Shown piece after piece: positions 17,163 to 26,628 of a stretch of 40,529 nucleotides of DNA. Every line of letters begins with the position of its first letter. Position 1 is the first letter of the stretch. The position numbers were made by a program, and so were the translations under genes. The stretch covers positions 1 through 40,529 of the forward strand of contig JALOLK010000019.1 of assembly GCA_025456015.1 (NCBI GenBank), read 5' to 3'. Under the pieces are notes generated by a model that saw nothing but the letters and a program-made list of their open reading frames with translations, had not been told where the DNA came from and searched no databases. Source of the DNA: Candidatus Nanopelagicales bacterium. Lineage in GTDB: Bacteria > Actinomycetota > Actinomycetes > S36-B12 > CAIYMF01.

Positions 17163-18758
17163 ATGGCGAGGACCGGTGTGCGAGCGCCGTGGTGGCTGGT
17201 GGCCCCCGCGGCGCTCGCCGCTGCCATCGCCCTGCTGCCGATCTGGTACCTCGTGGTGCGAGCGGGCTCGGTCGCGGCCGTGGGCGAGGTGCTGCTCACC
17301 GAGGCCACCGTGCGGCTCACCGCGCGCAGCCTGCTGCTCACCGGCGTGGTGACCGCCCTGGCGAGCGCCATCGGCGTGGCCGCGGCGTGGGTGCTGGCCC
17401 GCACGGACCTGCCCAGGGTCCGGGCCTGGCAGGTGGCCCTGGTCCTGCCCCTGGCCGTGCCCAGCTACATCGGGGCGTTCGTCTGGGTCGAGGCCTTCCC
17501 GGCGCTGGCGGGCTTCGCCGGCGCGGTGCTCGTGCTGACCCTGGCGACGTTCCCGTTCGTGCTGCTGCCGGTGCTGGCCGCGCTGCAGCGGGTCGACCCG
17601 GCGCTGGAGGAGGTGGCCGCATCCCTGGGCCACGGCCGCCTGGCGGTCGCCGCCCGCGTCACGATCCCGCAGGTGCGACCCTCGATCGCGGCGGGGGCCC
17701 TGCTCGTCGCGCTCTACGTCCTCAGCGACTTCGGCGCCGTGGCCCTCATGCGGTACGAGGTCTTCACGTGGGTGATCTACGGCGCCTACCGGTCGGGCTT
17801 CGACCCCACCCGAGCGGCGGTGCTGTCACTGCTGCTGGTGGCGATCGCGGTCGTCCTGGTGGTCCTCGAGGGACGCGCCCGCGGACGGGCGGCCACCCGG
17901 ATCGGCGCCGGCGTGGCCCGGCGCACCCGCGTGGTGCGGCTCGGGGCAGCCCGGTGGCCGGTGCTGCTGGGCCTGGGTGCCGTCGTCGCCGCCGGCGTCG
18001 TGGTGCCCGCCCTCAGCATCCTGGGATGGGTGCTCACCGGCAGCGCCGGGGCCGTGGACGGCGCCGCGTTCGGCCAGGCGCTGCTCGCCAGCGTGCGGCT
18101 GGCCCTGCTCGCCGCGGTGGCCTGCGTCCTGCTCGCGGTCCCCGTGGGGGTGCTGGCCGCCCGCTGGCCCGGCCGGCTGGCCCGCGGCGTCGAGCGGGCG
18201 ACCTACACGGGGCACGCGCTGCCGGGCATCGTCGTCGCCATCGCGATGGTCTACGTGGGCGTGAAGCTGCTGCGCCCGGTCTACCAGGAGACGCCGCTGC
18301 TCGTGCTGGCGTACGTGGTGCTGTTCCTGCCGCTCGCGGTGGGGGCCGTGCGCACCGCCGTCGAGGCCAGCCCGGTGCGCGCCGAGGAGGTGGCCCGCAG
18401 CCTGGGCCAGACGCCGCTCGGGGTGCTGCGCCGGGTGACGCTGCCGCAGGCCGCCCCCGGCATCGCCGCCGGGGCGGTGCTCGTGCTGCTCACCACCATG
18501 AAGGAGCTCCCGGTGACGCTGCTGCTGCATCCGACCGGCACGCAGACCCTGGCCACCGAGCTGTGGGACCACATGCTCGTCTCGGACCGGGCCGCCGCGG
18601 CGCCCTATGCTGCGCTGATCGTGCTCGGCGCCGCCCTGCCGGCGGTGCTGCTGGGCCGCATGGGGCAGCTCGGTGGGCAGCCGTCGGGCCAGGTGCGCGC
18701 CGAGGGCCCCACCGGGCGCACCGTGCCCGCCGAGGTGCTGGGAGGGAGTCGACCGTGA
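17163..18758 (+). CDS. Iron(III) ABC transporter permease (double-module)
   Basis: A 531-residue permease with about twelve helices in two BPD_transp_1 modules. Each module ends in an EAA-type coupling loop: EEVAASLGHGRLAVAARVTIPQ-like in module 1 (near residues 147-167) and EEVARSLGQTPLGVLRRVTL in module 2. This architecture matches FbpB/FutB. It starts 5 nt after the lipoprotein stop, and its stop overlaps the start of the ATPase gene. It should move Fe(III) across the membrane with ATP from the next gene. Confidence 0.92.
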   Translation: MARTGVRAPWWLVAPAALAAAIALLPIWYLVVRAGSVAAVGEVLLTEATVRLTARSLLLTGVVTALASAIGVAAAWVLARTDLPRVRAWQVALVLPLAVPSYIGAFVWVEAFPALAGFAGAVLVLTLATFPFVLLPVLAALQRVDPALEEVAASLGHGRLAVAARVTIPQVRPSIAAGALLVALYVLSDFGAVALMRYEVFTWVIYGAYRSGFDPTRAAVLSLLLVAIAVVLVVLEGRARGRAATRIGAGVARRTRVVRLGAARWPVLLGLGAVVAAGVVVPALSILGWVLTGSAGAVDGAAFGQALLASVRLALLAAVACVLLAVPVGVLAARWPGRLARGVERATYTGHALPGIVVAIAMVYVGVKLLRPVYQETPLLVLAYVVLFLPLAVGAVRTAVEASPVRAEEVARSLGQTPLGVLRRVTLPQAAPGIAAGAVLVLLTTMKELPVTLLLHPTGTQTLATELWDHMLVSDRAAAAPYAALIVLGAALPAVLLGRMGQLGGQPSGQVRAEGPTGRTVPAEVLGGSRP

Positions 18759-19867
18759 CCGCCGTGCTGGATACCTCGGTTGCCGCCCCCAGCCTGACCC
18801 GCGCGCCGGCCCTGCAGGCCGCCGGGATCACGCGAGCCTTCGGTCCCACGCCCGTGCTGGCAGGCGTCGACCTCGTCGTCCCGCGCGGGAGCGTGGTGGC
18901 CCTCGTCGGGCCGTCGGGCTGCGGCAAGACGACGTTCGTCCGGCTGGTCGCCGGGTTCGACACCCCCGACGCCGGCACCGTCGTGCTGGCCGGCCGCACC
19001 GTCGTGGGCCCACGGGAGGCGGTGGCGCCGGAACACCGGCGGATCGGCGTCGTGCCCCAGGAGGGCGCGTTGTTCAGCCACCTCGACGTGGCGGGCAACA
19101 TCGGCTTCGGCCTGCCCCGCCGCGGGCGGACCGACGAGGGCCGTGCCCGGGTGACCCACCTGCTCGACCTGGTCGACCTCAGCGGCCTCGCCGCGCGCCG
19201 GCCGGACCAGCTCTCCGGGGGCCAGCAGCAGCGCGTCGCGGTCGCCAGGGCCCTGGCGCCCGGCCCTGACCTGGTCCTGCTGGACGAGCCCTTCTCGGCC
19301 CTCGACGCCAGCCTGCGCGTCAGCGTGCGCGACGCGGTGATGGCCGCGCTGCGGGCCGAGGCGGCCTCGGTGCTGCTCGTCACCCACGACCAGGACGAGG
19401 CGCTGGGGGTCGCCGACCTCGTGGCGGTCATGCTCGAGGGGCGGATCGCCCAGGTCGGCACGCCGGAGGAGGTCTACGCCCGTCCGGCCTCCGCTGCCGT
19501 CGCGCAGTTCCTCGGCGAGGCGGTCCTGCTGCCCGGCGACGCCGACGGGGCCACCGTGACCTGCGCCCTCGGGACGCTGCCCCTGGCCGCCCCGGCCGAC
19601 GGGTCGCGGACCGTGCTGCTGCGCCCCGAGCAGCTGGAGCTGGTCCCCATCGCGCCCAGCGCGACTGGGTCGGGCCCCGGCCGCGCCGACGAGGGCCCGA
19701 TCGCCGTCGTGCAGAGCATCGCCTTCCACGGTCACGACGCCCTCGTGGCACTGCGCCTGGCGGACGGGGTGCCGGTGCTGGCACGCTCGCTCGCCGGCTG
19801 GCTGCCCCGGCCGGGCGATCAGGTGGCGGTGACCGTGCGCGGGGCCGCCTGGCCGCTGCCGGCCTGA
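18755..19867 (+). CDS. Iron(III) ABC transporter ATP-binding protein
   Basis: A 370-residue ATPase of the FbpC/PotA type. Walker A is GPSGCGKTT, the signature is LSGGQQQRVAVARAL, Walker B is LVLLDEPFSALDA, the H-loop is VTHDQDEAL. The region after about residue 250 forms a TOBE-type regulatory domain, with RPEQLELVPI. The start is GTG at 18755, overlapping the permease stop (GTGA) and preceded by a strong GGGAGGGAG six nt upstream. Last gene of the iron-regulated operon. Confidence 0.92.
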   Translation: MTAVLDTSVAAPSLTRAPALQAAGITRAFGPTPVLAGVDLVVPRGSVVALVGPSGCGKTTFVRLVAGFDTPDAGTVVLAGRTVVGPREAVAPEHRRIGVVPQEGALFSHLDVAGNIGFGLPRRGRTDEGRARVTHLLDLVDLSGLAARRPDQLSGGQQQRVAVARALAPGPDLVLLDEPFSALDASLRVSVRDAVMAALRAEAASVLLVTHDQDEALGVADLVAVMLEGRIAQVGTPEEVYARPASAAVAQFLGEAVLLPGDADGATVTCALGTLPLAAPADGSRTVLLRPEQLELVPIAPSATGSGPGRADEGPIAVVQSIAFHGHDALVALRLADGVPVLARSLAGWLPRPGDQVAVTVRGAAWPLPA

Positions 19868-19883
19868 TCCACCCTCCCCTGCG

Positions 19884-19889
19884 TACGAT
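19884..19889 (+). promoter_or_regulatory. Leaderless -10 hexamer TACGAT for the GNAT gene
   Basis: TACGAT lies 7 nt before the GTG at 19897, so the gene need not depend on the iron operon ending 29 nt upstream. Confidence 0.55.
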
Positions 19890-19896
19890 CCCACCC

Positions 19897-20559
19897 GTGT
19901 CCGACGAGGCCCCGCCGCCCGTGCTTCGCGTGGTCGACGTGCAGCTGCGGCCCATGCGGGCCGAGGACGTCGACGCCGCGCTCGACGTGTTCGCCGACGT
20001 GGCGGGGGAGGGCCGCTGGCTGGGCACCGAGGGCGGCTTCGACCGCACCGCCCGGCGGGAGCGGTTCCTGGCCGGGATCGAGGATCCGAACGCCACCACC
20101 CTGCTCGTCGAGGACCCCGTGACCGGGCGCATCCTCGGCCACGGCCACGTGCACGTCGCCCGGTACGGGGTGGCCGAGCTCGGCATGGCCCTGGCCGCCG
20201 ACGCGCGTGGCCGCGGGATCGGCGGGGCCCTGCTCGACGGCCTCCTCGAGACCGCCCGGGCGCTGGGGGCCCACAAGGTCGAGCTGCAGGTCTGGCCGCA
20301 CAACGAGCCGGCCATCCGGCTGTACCTGTCGCGGGGCTTCGCCGTCGAGGGCCGGGTCCGCCGGCACTACCGCCGCTCCAGCGGCCAGCGCTGGGACGCG
20401 GTCATCATGGGCCTGCTGCTCGACGAGGCCCTGGCTGGCGAGGAGCCGACCCTGCCCGACGGCACGCCGCTGCCCGACGCGCCGAGCCTGCCGCCGGACC
20501 GCCCGCGTGAGGGGCCGGCTCAGGGACCGGCCGGACCCGCGCCGCGCCCGCCGCTGTAG
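19897..20559 (+). CDS. GNAT-family N-acetyltransferase
   Basis: A 220-residue acetyltransferase. After a short N-terminal leader the GNAT fold begins at LRPMRAEDVDAALDVF. The acetyl-CoA loop is LAADARGRGIGGALLDGLLE and the final strands are VELQVWPHNEPAIRLYLSRG and FAVEGRVRRHYRR. This is the layout of RimJ/RimL- or PhnO-like enzymes. Substrate unknown. The last ~45 residues are Pro-rich and likely disordered; they overlap the 3' end of the acyl-CoA synthetase gene by 40 bp on the other strand. Confidence 0.85.
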   Translation: MSDEAPPPVLRVVDVQLRPMRAEDVDAALDVFADVAGEGRWLGTEGGFDRTARRERFLAGIEDPNATTLLVEDPVTGRILGHGHVHVARYGVAELGMALAADARGRGIGGALLDGLLETARALGAHKVELQVWPHNEPAIRLYLSRGFAVEGRVRRHYRRSSGQRWDAVIMGLLLDEALAGEEPTLPDGTPLPDAPSLPPDRPREGPAQGPAGPAPRPPL

Positions 20560-22331
20560 ATCGCCTCGATCTCGTCGGCGAGGTCCTCGGTGATGACCGA
20601 GCGCTTGAGCTTCAGCGACGGCGTGACGTGGCCCGACTCCTGGGTGAACTCCGTGTCGACCAGCCGCCACGCCCGGATCGACTCGGCGCGGCTCACCGCG
20701 GCGTTCGCGTCGTCGACCGCGGCCTGCACCTCGGCGCGCAGCGCCGCGTCCCCGGCCAGTGCCGACAGCTCACCGCTGGGTCGGCCGTGGCTGCGGGCCC
20801 ACGCCTGCAGCGCCTCGGGGTCCAGGGTGATGAGGGCGCCGACGAACGGCCGGCCCTCACCGACCACCACGGCATGGCTGACCAGCCGGTGGGCCTGGAT
20901 GCGGTCCTCGAGCACCGCCGGGGCCACGTTCTTGCCCCCGGCGGTCACGATGATCTCCTTCGACCGCCCGGTGATCTGCAGGAAGCCGTCGGCGTCGAGC
21001 TGCCCGCGGTCGCCCGTGCGCAGCCAGCCGTCCGCGTCGATCGCCTCGGCGGTCGCCTCGGGCAGGTGGTGGTACCCGGCCATGACGTGCGGCCCGCGCA
21101 GCCAGATCTCACCGTCGTCGGCGATGGCCACCTCGGTGCCCGGCATGGGCTGCCCGACCGTGCCGATCCGCGCGGCGTCCGCCCGGTTGAACGTGCCCGA
21201 GGCCGTGGATTCGGTCAGGCCGTAGCCCTCCATCACGGTCAGCCCGATGCCGGCGTAGAAGTGCCCGAGCCGCTCGCCCAGGCTCGCACCGCCGGTGATC
21301 GCGTAGGCCAGGTGCCCGCCGAGCGCGGCCCGCAGCTTGGCGTAGACCAGCCGGTCGAACACGGCGTGCTGGACGCGCAGCCAGGGCGGGACGCGCCCCG
21401 CGCGCTGCGCCCGGGCATGGGCGATGGCCACGTGGGTGGCCCGGTCGAAGACCCGGCCCCGGCCGGCGTCGTGGGCCTTCTGCTGGGAGGCGTTGAAGAT
21501 CTTCTCGAAGATCCGCGGCACCCCCACGAGGAACGTGGGGTGGAACGTGGTGATGTCCTCGACCAGCTGCTTCGGGTCCGGGCAGTGCGCCACCTGCATG
21601 CCGCCCTCGGCGCAGAACAGGTGCGCGCCGCGGCCCAGCACGTGGGCCAGCGGCAGGAACAGCACCGTGCGGGCTCCCGGCGTCGTGACGACCGGGCCGG
21701 TGCCGGCGACCAGCGTGCGGACCACGAAGGTGAGGTTCGCGTGCGTGATGACGCAGCCCTTCGGCCGGCCGGTGGTGCCCGAGGTGTAGACGATCGTGGC
21801 GGGGTCCTCGGGCCGGGTGGCCGCGGTGCGCCGGGCGAGCTCGGCGGGGTCCACGTCGCGGCCCTCGGCGGCCAGGGCGTCGAGCAGCCCCTCGTCGATG
21901 ATCCAGACGGGCAGCGCGCCGTCGCGCGACTGCCCGGCCGCCGTCGCCAGCCGCTCGCTGGCCGCGATGACGGCGACCAGGCCGCTGTCGGCGACGATCC
22001 AGTCGACCTGCTCCGCCGACGACGAGTCGTAGATCGGCACGGCGAACGCGCCGGCCGCCCACAGGGCGAAGTCCAGCACGGTCCAGGCGTAGCTGGTGGG
22101 CGCCAGCACCCCGACCGGGTCCCCGGGCTTGATCCCGCGGGCGACCAGCCCGCGCGCCACCGCCTGCACCTGGTCGTGGAACTGCGCGGCGGTCACCGTG
22201 CGCCACCCGCCGGGCTCCCGCAGGGCGTAGGCGGGTCGGTCGGGTGCGCGTGCCGCGTTGCGGGCCGGGATCGTGCCGAGCGTGTCGGTGATCGGCAGGG
22301 GGATGGCGGCCGGGACCGAGACCGTGCGCAT
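20520..22331 (-). CDS. Long-chain fatty-acid--CoA ligase (AMP-forming)
   Basis: A 603-residue ANL-superfamily enzyme that activates long-chain fatty acids to acyl-CoA through an acyl-adenylate. The nucleotide loop is TIVYTSGTTGRPKGC (about residue 180), the adenine-binding motif is GYGLTESTA, the GD-hinge is RTGDRGQLDADGFLQITGRS, and the catalytic Lys/hinge region is KEIIVTAGGKNVAP. These fit the FadD15-like group of actinobacteria. It starts at ATG 22331 after a perfect AGGAGG, 4 nt before the start. It lies 52 nt downstream of copA on the same strand but is functionally unrelated. Confidence 0.93.
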   Translation of the reverse strand: MRTVSVPAAIPLPITDTLGTIPARNAARAPDRPAYALREPGGWRTVTAAQFHDQVQAVARGLVARGIKPGDPVGVLAPTSYAWTVLDFALWAAGAFAVPIYDSSSAEQVDWIVADSGLVAVIAASERLATAAGQSRDGALPVWIIDEGLLDALAAEGRDVDPAELARRTAATRPEDPATIVYTSGTTGRPKGCVITHANLTFVVRTLVAGTGPVVTTPGARTVLFLPLAHVLGRGAHLFCAEGGMQVAHCPDPKQLVEDITTFHPTFLVGVPRIFEKIFNASQQKAHDAGRGRVFDRATHVAIAHARAQRAGRVPPWLRVQHAVFDRLVYAKLRAALGGHLAYAITGGASLGERLGHFYAGIGLTVMEGYGLTESTASGTFNRADAARIGTVGQPMPGTEVAIADDGEIWLRGPHVMAGYHHLPEATAEAIDADGWLRTGDRGQLDADGFLQITGRSKEIIVTAGGKNVAPAVLEDRIQAHRLVSHAVVVGEGRPFVGALITLDPEALQAWARSHGRPSGELSALAGDAALRAEVQAAVDDANAAVSRAESIRAWRLVDTEFTQESGHVTPSLKLKRSVITEDLADEIEAIYSGGRGAGPAGP

Positions 22332-22383
22332 GGTGCCTCCTGGTGCCCCGGACCGGCGATGGTCGCGATCCGTGGGCAGCCTC

Positions 22384-24714
22384 TCAGCCTGCCATGCTCG
22401 AGCGGAAGCGGCGCAGGCGCAGGCTGTTCGTGACCACGAACACCGAGGAGAAGGCCATCGCCGCGCCCGCCACGAAGGGGTTGAGCAGGCCGGCCATGGC
22501 CGCTGGGATGGCCGCCACGTTGTAGGCGAAGGCCCAGAACAGGTTGCCCTGGATCGTGCGCAGGGTGCGCCGCGACAGCCGGATCGCGTCCACCGTCGCG
22601 CGGGGGTCGCCGCCGACCAGCGTGAGGTCGGCCGCCGCCATCGCGACGTCCGTGCCGGTGCCCATCGCGATGCCGAGGTCGGCCTGGGCCAGGGCGGCGG
22701 CGTCGTTCACGCCGTCGCCGACCATCGCGACCACCCGGCCGGACTCCTGCAGGTCGCGCACGGCCCGCACCTTGCCCTCGGGCAGCACCTCGGCGATCAC
22801 CTGGTCGATCCGCAGCTCGTCGCCCACCGCACGGGCGGCCCGGGCGTTGTCCCCGGTGAGCAGCACCGGGGACAGGCCGAGCTCGCGCAGCCGGGCGATC
22901 GCCTCGCGCGCGGTGGGCTTGACGGTGTCGGCCACCTCGACGACGCCACGCACGGCGCCGTCCCAGGCCACGGCGATCGCGGTCCGCCCGGCCGCCTCGG
23001 CCTCGTCCACACGCACCTGCAGGTCAGCGGGCAGGTCGACCGACCACTGCTGGGCCAGCCAGGTGGGCCGGCCCGCGGCCACGTGCCGGCCGTCCACGAG
23101 GCCCGCCACGCCCAGTCCCGCCGTCGCCCGGAAGTCGGTCACGGCCGGTGACGTGCCCGGCATCCCGTCGGTGCCGACCGGATCCGGGACGCGCAGGGCG
23201 GACGCGGCCGAGGCGGCGATCGCCCGGCCGATGGGATGCTCGGAGGGCTCCTCCACCGCCCCGGCCAGCGCCAGCACCTCGGCCTCGTCGGCGCCGGCGG
23301 CCGCGTGCACCCCCACGACCTGCATGCGGCCCTCGGTCAGGGTGCCGGTCTTGTCGAGCACGATCGTGTCCACCCGCCGGGTCGACTCGAGCACCTCGGG
23401 CCCCCGGATCAGGATGCCGAGCTGGGCGCCCCGGCCGGTGCCCACGAGCAGGGCGGTGGGCGTGGCCAGGCCCAGGGCGCACGGGCAGGCGATGATGAGC
23501 ACGGCGACGGCCGCGGTGAACGCGGACTGCAGGTCGTGTCCGGTCACCAGCCACCCGAGCAGGGTGAGCACGCTGAGCACCAGCACCACCGGCACGAACA
23601 CGGCCGACACGCGGTCAGCCAAGCGCTGCACCGGGGCCTTGCCGGACTGCGCGGCCTCGACCAGGCGGGCCATCTGGGCCAGCTGGGTGTCGGCGCCCAC
23701 CCGGGTGGCGCGCACGACCAGCCGGCCGCCGGCGTTGATCGTGGCCCCGACCACCCCGTCGCCGGGGCCCACCTCGACGGGCACGGACTCGCCGGTCAGC
23801 ATCGAGGCGTCCACCGCGGAGGTGCCCTCCTCGATGATCCCGTCGGTGGCCACCTTCTCGCCGGGGCGCACGACGAACCGGTCGCCCACGGCCAGGTCGG
23901 CGATGGCCACCCGGACCTCGCGCGGCCCCGAGCCGTCGTCGCGCAGCACGGCCGCGTCCCTGGCCCCCATCGAGAGCAGCGCCCGCAGGGCCTCCCCGGA
24001 GCGGTGCTTGGCCCGGGCCTCCAGGTAGCGGCCCAGGAGCAGGAACGTGGTGACCGCCGCGGCGGTCTCCAGGTAGATGTGCGGCATGCCGTCGTCGGCC
24101 GGCGCCAGCAGCGACCCGGTCATCGTCATGCCCGTCATGCCGGCCCCGCCCAGGAACAGCGCCCAGAGCGACCACAGGTAGGCCGCGGTGACGCCGACGC
24201 TGATGAGCGTGTCCATCGTGGCCGCCCCGTGCCGGGCGTTGACCACGGCGGCGCGGTGGAACGGCCAGGCGCCCCAGACGACCACCGGGGAGGCCAGCGT
24301 GAGGGTGGCCCATTGCCAGTAGGTGAACTGCAGCGCGGGCACCATCGACAGCAGCACGACCGGGATGGTGAGGGCGGCGCTGATGAGCAGGCGCTGGCGC
24401 AGGGCGGCCATCTCGGCGGTGTGGCGGAGCTCGCCGGGGGAGGCGGGCTCGCCGGCCTGCGGCTGCGTGGGCGGGGGCTCGGGCAGGGCGGCGCGGTAGC
24501 CGGTGGCCTCGACGGTCGCGATGGCGTCCGCGGGGTCCAGGCCCTCGGGCAGCAGCACCGTGGCGCGCTCGGTGGCGTAGTTGACGCTGGCCTGCACGCC
24601 GGGCATCCGGTTGAGCTTCTTCTCGATGCGGGCCGCGCACGAGGAGCAGGTCATGCCGCCGATCTCGAGCTCGATCGAGCGCCTGGCGTCGGGCAGGTCG
24701 AGGTCGGCGGTCAC
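22384..24714 (-). CDS. copA: Copper-exporting P1B-type ATPase
   Basis: A 776-residue Cu(I)-pumping ATPase. One N-terminal HMA domain carries GGMTCSSC (Cys23, Cys26). The transmembrane metal site is [19 protein letters not shown], the phosphorylated Asp is in DKTGTLTEG, the nucleotide-domain HP motif is SEHPIGRAI, and the hinge is [18 protein letters not shown]. The CPC motif and the CsoR neighbour point to Cu(I). Eight helices are expected; a Met-rich stretch ([10 protein letters not shown]) lies between early helices. The start is GTG 24714, overlapping the csoR stop (GTGA), so it is coupled to the repressor and induced by copper. Confidence 0.95.
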   Translation of the reverse strand: MTADLDLPDARRSIELEIGGMTCSSCAARIEKKLNRMPGVQASVNYATERATVLLPEGLDPADAIATVEATGYRAALPEPPPTQPQAGEPASPGELRHTAEMAALRQRLLISAALTIPVVLLSMVPALQFTYWQWATLTLASPVVVWGAWPFHRAAVVNARHGAATMDTLISVGVTAAYLWSLWALFLGGAGMTGMTMTGSLLAPADDGMPHIYLETAAAVTTFLLLGRYLEARAKHRSGEALRALLSMGARDAAVLRDDGSGPREVRVAIADLAVGDRFVVRPGEKVATDGIIEEGTSAVDASMLTGESVPVEVGPGDGVVGATINAGGRLVVRATRVGADTQLAQMARLVEAAQSGKAPVQRLADRVSAVFVPVVLVLSVLTLLGWLVTGHDLQSAFTAAVAVLIIACPCALGLATPTALLVGTGRGAQLGILIRGPEVLESTRRVDTIVLDKTGTLTEGRMQVVGVHAAAGADEAEVLALAGAVEEPSEHPIGRAIAASAASALRVPDPVGTDGMPGTSPAVTDFRATAGLGVAGLVDGRHVAAGRPTWLAQQWSVDLPADLQVRVDEAEAAGRTAIAVAWDGAVRGVVEVADTVKPTAREAIARLRELGLSPVLLTGDNARAARAVGDELRIDQVIAEVLPEGKVRAVRDLQESGRVVAMVGDGVNDAAALAQADLGIAMGTGTDVAMAAADLTLVGGDPRATVDAIRLSRRTLRTIQGNLFWAFAYNVAAIPAAMAGLLNPFVAGAAMAFSSVFVVTNSLRLRRFRSSMAG

Positions 24715-25004
24715 GAGCGCACCAGCCGGGCGATCGCGGCCGAGGCCTCGGCCAGCTTGGCGTCCGCCACGTCGCCGCCCTCGGCCACCGCGTGGGCCAC
24801 GCAGTGCGAGAGGTGGTCGTCGAGCAGGCGCAGCGCGACGGACTCCAGCGCGCGTGTGGTCGCCGAGACCTGGGTGAGCACGTCGATGCAGTACTGGTCC
24901 GACTCGACCATCCGCTGCAGGCCGCGCACCTGGCCCTCGATGCGGCGCAGGCGCAGCAGCACGTCGGCCTTGTCGTCGGAGTACCCGGGGGTGGTATCGG
25001 TCAT
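24711..25004 (-). CDS. csoR: CsoR-family copper-sensing repressor
   Basis: A 97-residue all-helical repressor. The Cu(I) site is complete: Cys39 (in DQYCID), His64 and Cys68 (in DDHLSHC), with the family spacing C-x24-H-x3-C. The first helix carries [17 protein letters not shown], typical of CsoR/RcnR. Copper binding releases DNA and switches on csoR and copA. The ATG at 25004 lies 6 nt after a TACCCT hexamer that is overlapped by a palindromic operator, so the repressor controls its own leaderless promoter. Confidence 0.95.
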   Translation of the reverse strand: MTDTTPGYSDDKADVLLRLRRIEGQVRGLQRMVESDQYCIDVLTQVSATTRALESVALRLLDDHLSHCVAHAVAEGGDVADAKLAEASAAIARLVRS

Positions 25005-25010
25005 GGATCG

Positions 25011-25016
25011 AGGGTA
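25011..25016 (-). promoter_or_regulatory. Leaderless -10 hexamer TACCCT for csoR-copA
   Basis: TACCCT on the minus strand, 6 nt before the ATG at 25004, sharing 2 bp with the operator arm. Confidence 0.6.
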
Positions 25017-25029
25017 CCCCCTGGGGGTA
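25015..25029. promoter_or_regulatory. CsoR operator TACCCCCTGGGGGTA
   Basis: Perfect 7-bp inverted arms around one central base, of the G/C-tract type (TA-C5-N-G5-TA) bound by CsoR tetramers. It sits across the upstream edge of the csoR -10 hexamer. Confidence 0.85.
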
Positions 25030-25092
25030 GGGGCGACAAGGGGTGCGGCGGCCGGACGCGACGTCGGGGGGCGGTGGCGCTGCCGGGGAGGA

Positions 25093-26628
25093 TCAGGCCG
25101 GCGGGCCGGCGGTCGGGCTGGCCCAGGCGGGCAGCTCGAGGAACCCGGCGCCGGGCTCGGGCCACGGCCAGTCCGAGCTCCCCTGCCCGTCCCCAGCGCC
25201 CGAGCAGGGAGCCCGTCGGGCAGCTTGCTCGGGCGCGGGCTCGGCGTCCGGGGCGGCGGAGGCCGGCCAGCGCAGGGTGCACGCCAGCTGGACCTGGACG
25301 TCCACCTGTGCCCCCGCGTCGAGGGTCAGTCGGCCGTCGCGGCCGATCCCGGTGCTGTCCTCCCAACCGGTGGTGCGGCACAGGCGACTGGACTCGGTGC
25401 TCAGGATGGCCAGGGTGTAGCGGCCCGGTGGGACCGGCCCGATGAGCCGCCGGGTGGGGTCCTGCGGATCGCGCACCGCGATGTTGCGCCGCGGGCCGTA
25501 CCCGCCCCCACCGGACCCGGGCTCGGGCACCAGCTGGGCCACGACCGCGCGCAACGGGCTCCCGGACAGGCCCAGGACCCGCAGGCGCAGCTCGGCACCG
25601 CGGGGCAGCTGCAGGTCCAGGCCCGCGCGCACCGCGCCGGGCGCCAGCGACAGCCGCGGTGCCTCGTCTCGCGTCCGCGCCCCGCCCAGCCACAGCCGGT
25701 ACTCCTCACCGGTCCCGAGCCACGTCGACACGGTCAGGCCCTCGCCGGGCGGGATGCCGGTCATCCGGTAGCGCCCCTCGGCGTCGGTGGGCACCGCCAC
25801 CGGGCAGGACACCGCGCAGCCCTCCACGCCGACCAGGGCCCGGGCCACCGGCGCCCCGCCGGCGTCGCGGACGGTGCCGCGCAGCTCGGCCCCCCGGTCC
25901 AGGCGCACGGTCAGGGCCTCGGTCGTCCGGGTGCCGTCCACCCGCAGCGCGGCGCGCCGGGGGTCGTCCTCTGGCCAGAACCAGGGCCCCAGGTGGGCGC
26001 TGCCCGATGGCAGGCGCACGACCAGCTCGAGCGGGATCGGGGGCAGGCCGGTGATCCGGAAGCCACCCGGGACGCCGACGGTCAGGGGTGTGCCCACCTC
26101 CTCGACGACGCCCTCGGTGCTGGCCGCCACGGTGACGGTCGCGCCCGGGACGGCCGCGCCGCTCGAGGCGTCGAGGACCGTGCCCGCGACCGCGCCGCCC
26201 GCGGGGAGCTCGAGGTCGGCCCGCACGGGGCCCGCCCCGACCTCGAGCACGCCGGCCCCGGCCAGCGTCGGGGCCTGTGGCCAGGCCGCGTCGGCCAGGC
26301 CCGAGCCCAACGGCGCCCGGGCGCGCACCTGCACCGCCATCGGGGGCAGGTCGGTGAACGCGTAGCGGCCCCGGCCGTCCGTGCGCGCCACCAGCGGCGG
26401 CAGCGCCGCGGCGGCACCGGCGCGGCGCACGGGCACCAGGTGCACGGTGGCGAACGGCACCGGGGCGCCCGACCCGCTCACGGTCCCGAGCACGCTGCCG
26501 CTGCCGGTGCGTGGGGAGGGCTCAGTCGCGGTGGCGACGCCGGCCGGCAGCAGGGCGACCGGCGTCCGTCTGGTCCGTCTGGTCCACCCCGCCAGCACCG
26601 TCCGCGCGCCCGCGACCCCTTCCCCCAT
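25093..26628 (-). CDS. Repeat protein with carboxypeptidase-regulatory-like (Ig-fold) domains
   Basis: A 511-residue protein with four consecutive transthyretin/carboxypeptidase-regulatory-like modules. Each has the pattern G-T-V-x-G-x-P-V...A-T-V...TD-x-x-G-R-Y-x-F/M-x-x-L/I-P-P. Clear instances are GTVSGSGAPVPFATVHLVPV with GRYAFTDLPP; GTVLDASSGAAVPGATVTV with GGFRITGLPP; GTVRDAGGAPVARALVGVEG with GRYRMTGIPP; and a last RLIGPVPPGRYTLAI. Such modules are usually extracytoplasmic binding or structural units. The N-terminus (TRRTRRTPVALLPAGVATA) could be a poor signal peptide, and there is no membrane anchor. The start at 26628 has GGGAGAGG five nt upstream, inside a long inverted repeat. Confidence 0.75.
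   Translation of the reverse strand: MGEGVAGARTVLAGWTRRTRRTPVALLPAGVATATEPSPRTGSGSVLGTVSGSGAPVPFATVHLVPVRRAGAAAALPPLVARTDGRGRYAFTDLPPMAVQVRARAPLGSGLADAAWPQAPTLAGAGVLEVGAGPVRADLELPAGGAVAGTVLDASSGAAVPGATVTVAASTEGVVEEVGTPLTVGVPGGFRITGLPPIPLELVVRLPSGSAHLGPWFWPEDDPRRAALRVDGTRTTEALTVRLDRGAELRGTVRDAGGAPVARALVGVEGCAVSCPVAVPTDAEGRYRMTGIPPGEGLTVSTWLGTGEEYRLWLGGARTRDEAPRLSLAPGAVRAGLDLQLPRGAELRLRVLGLSGSPLRAVVAQLVPEPGSGGGGYGPRRNIAVRDPQDPTRRLIGPVPPGRYTLAILSTESSRLCRTTGWEDSTGIGRDGRLTLDAGAQVDVQVQLACTLRWPASAAPDAEPAPEQAARRAPCSGAGDGQGSSDWPWPEPGAGFLELPAWASPTAGPPA

Noticed and set aside
24980-24998. A second CsoR operator inside the start of csoR (TACCCGGGGGTGGTA)
   Set aside because: Arms are not symmetric, and the site lies in the coding sequence. 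G/C tracts of this kind are common in this DNA.
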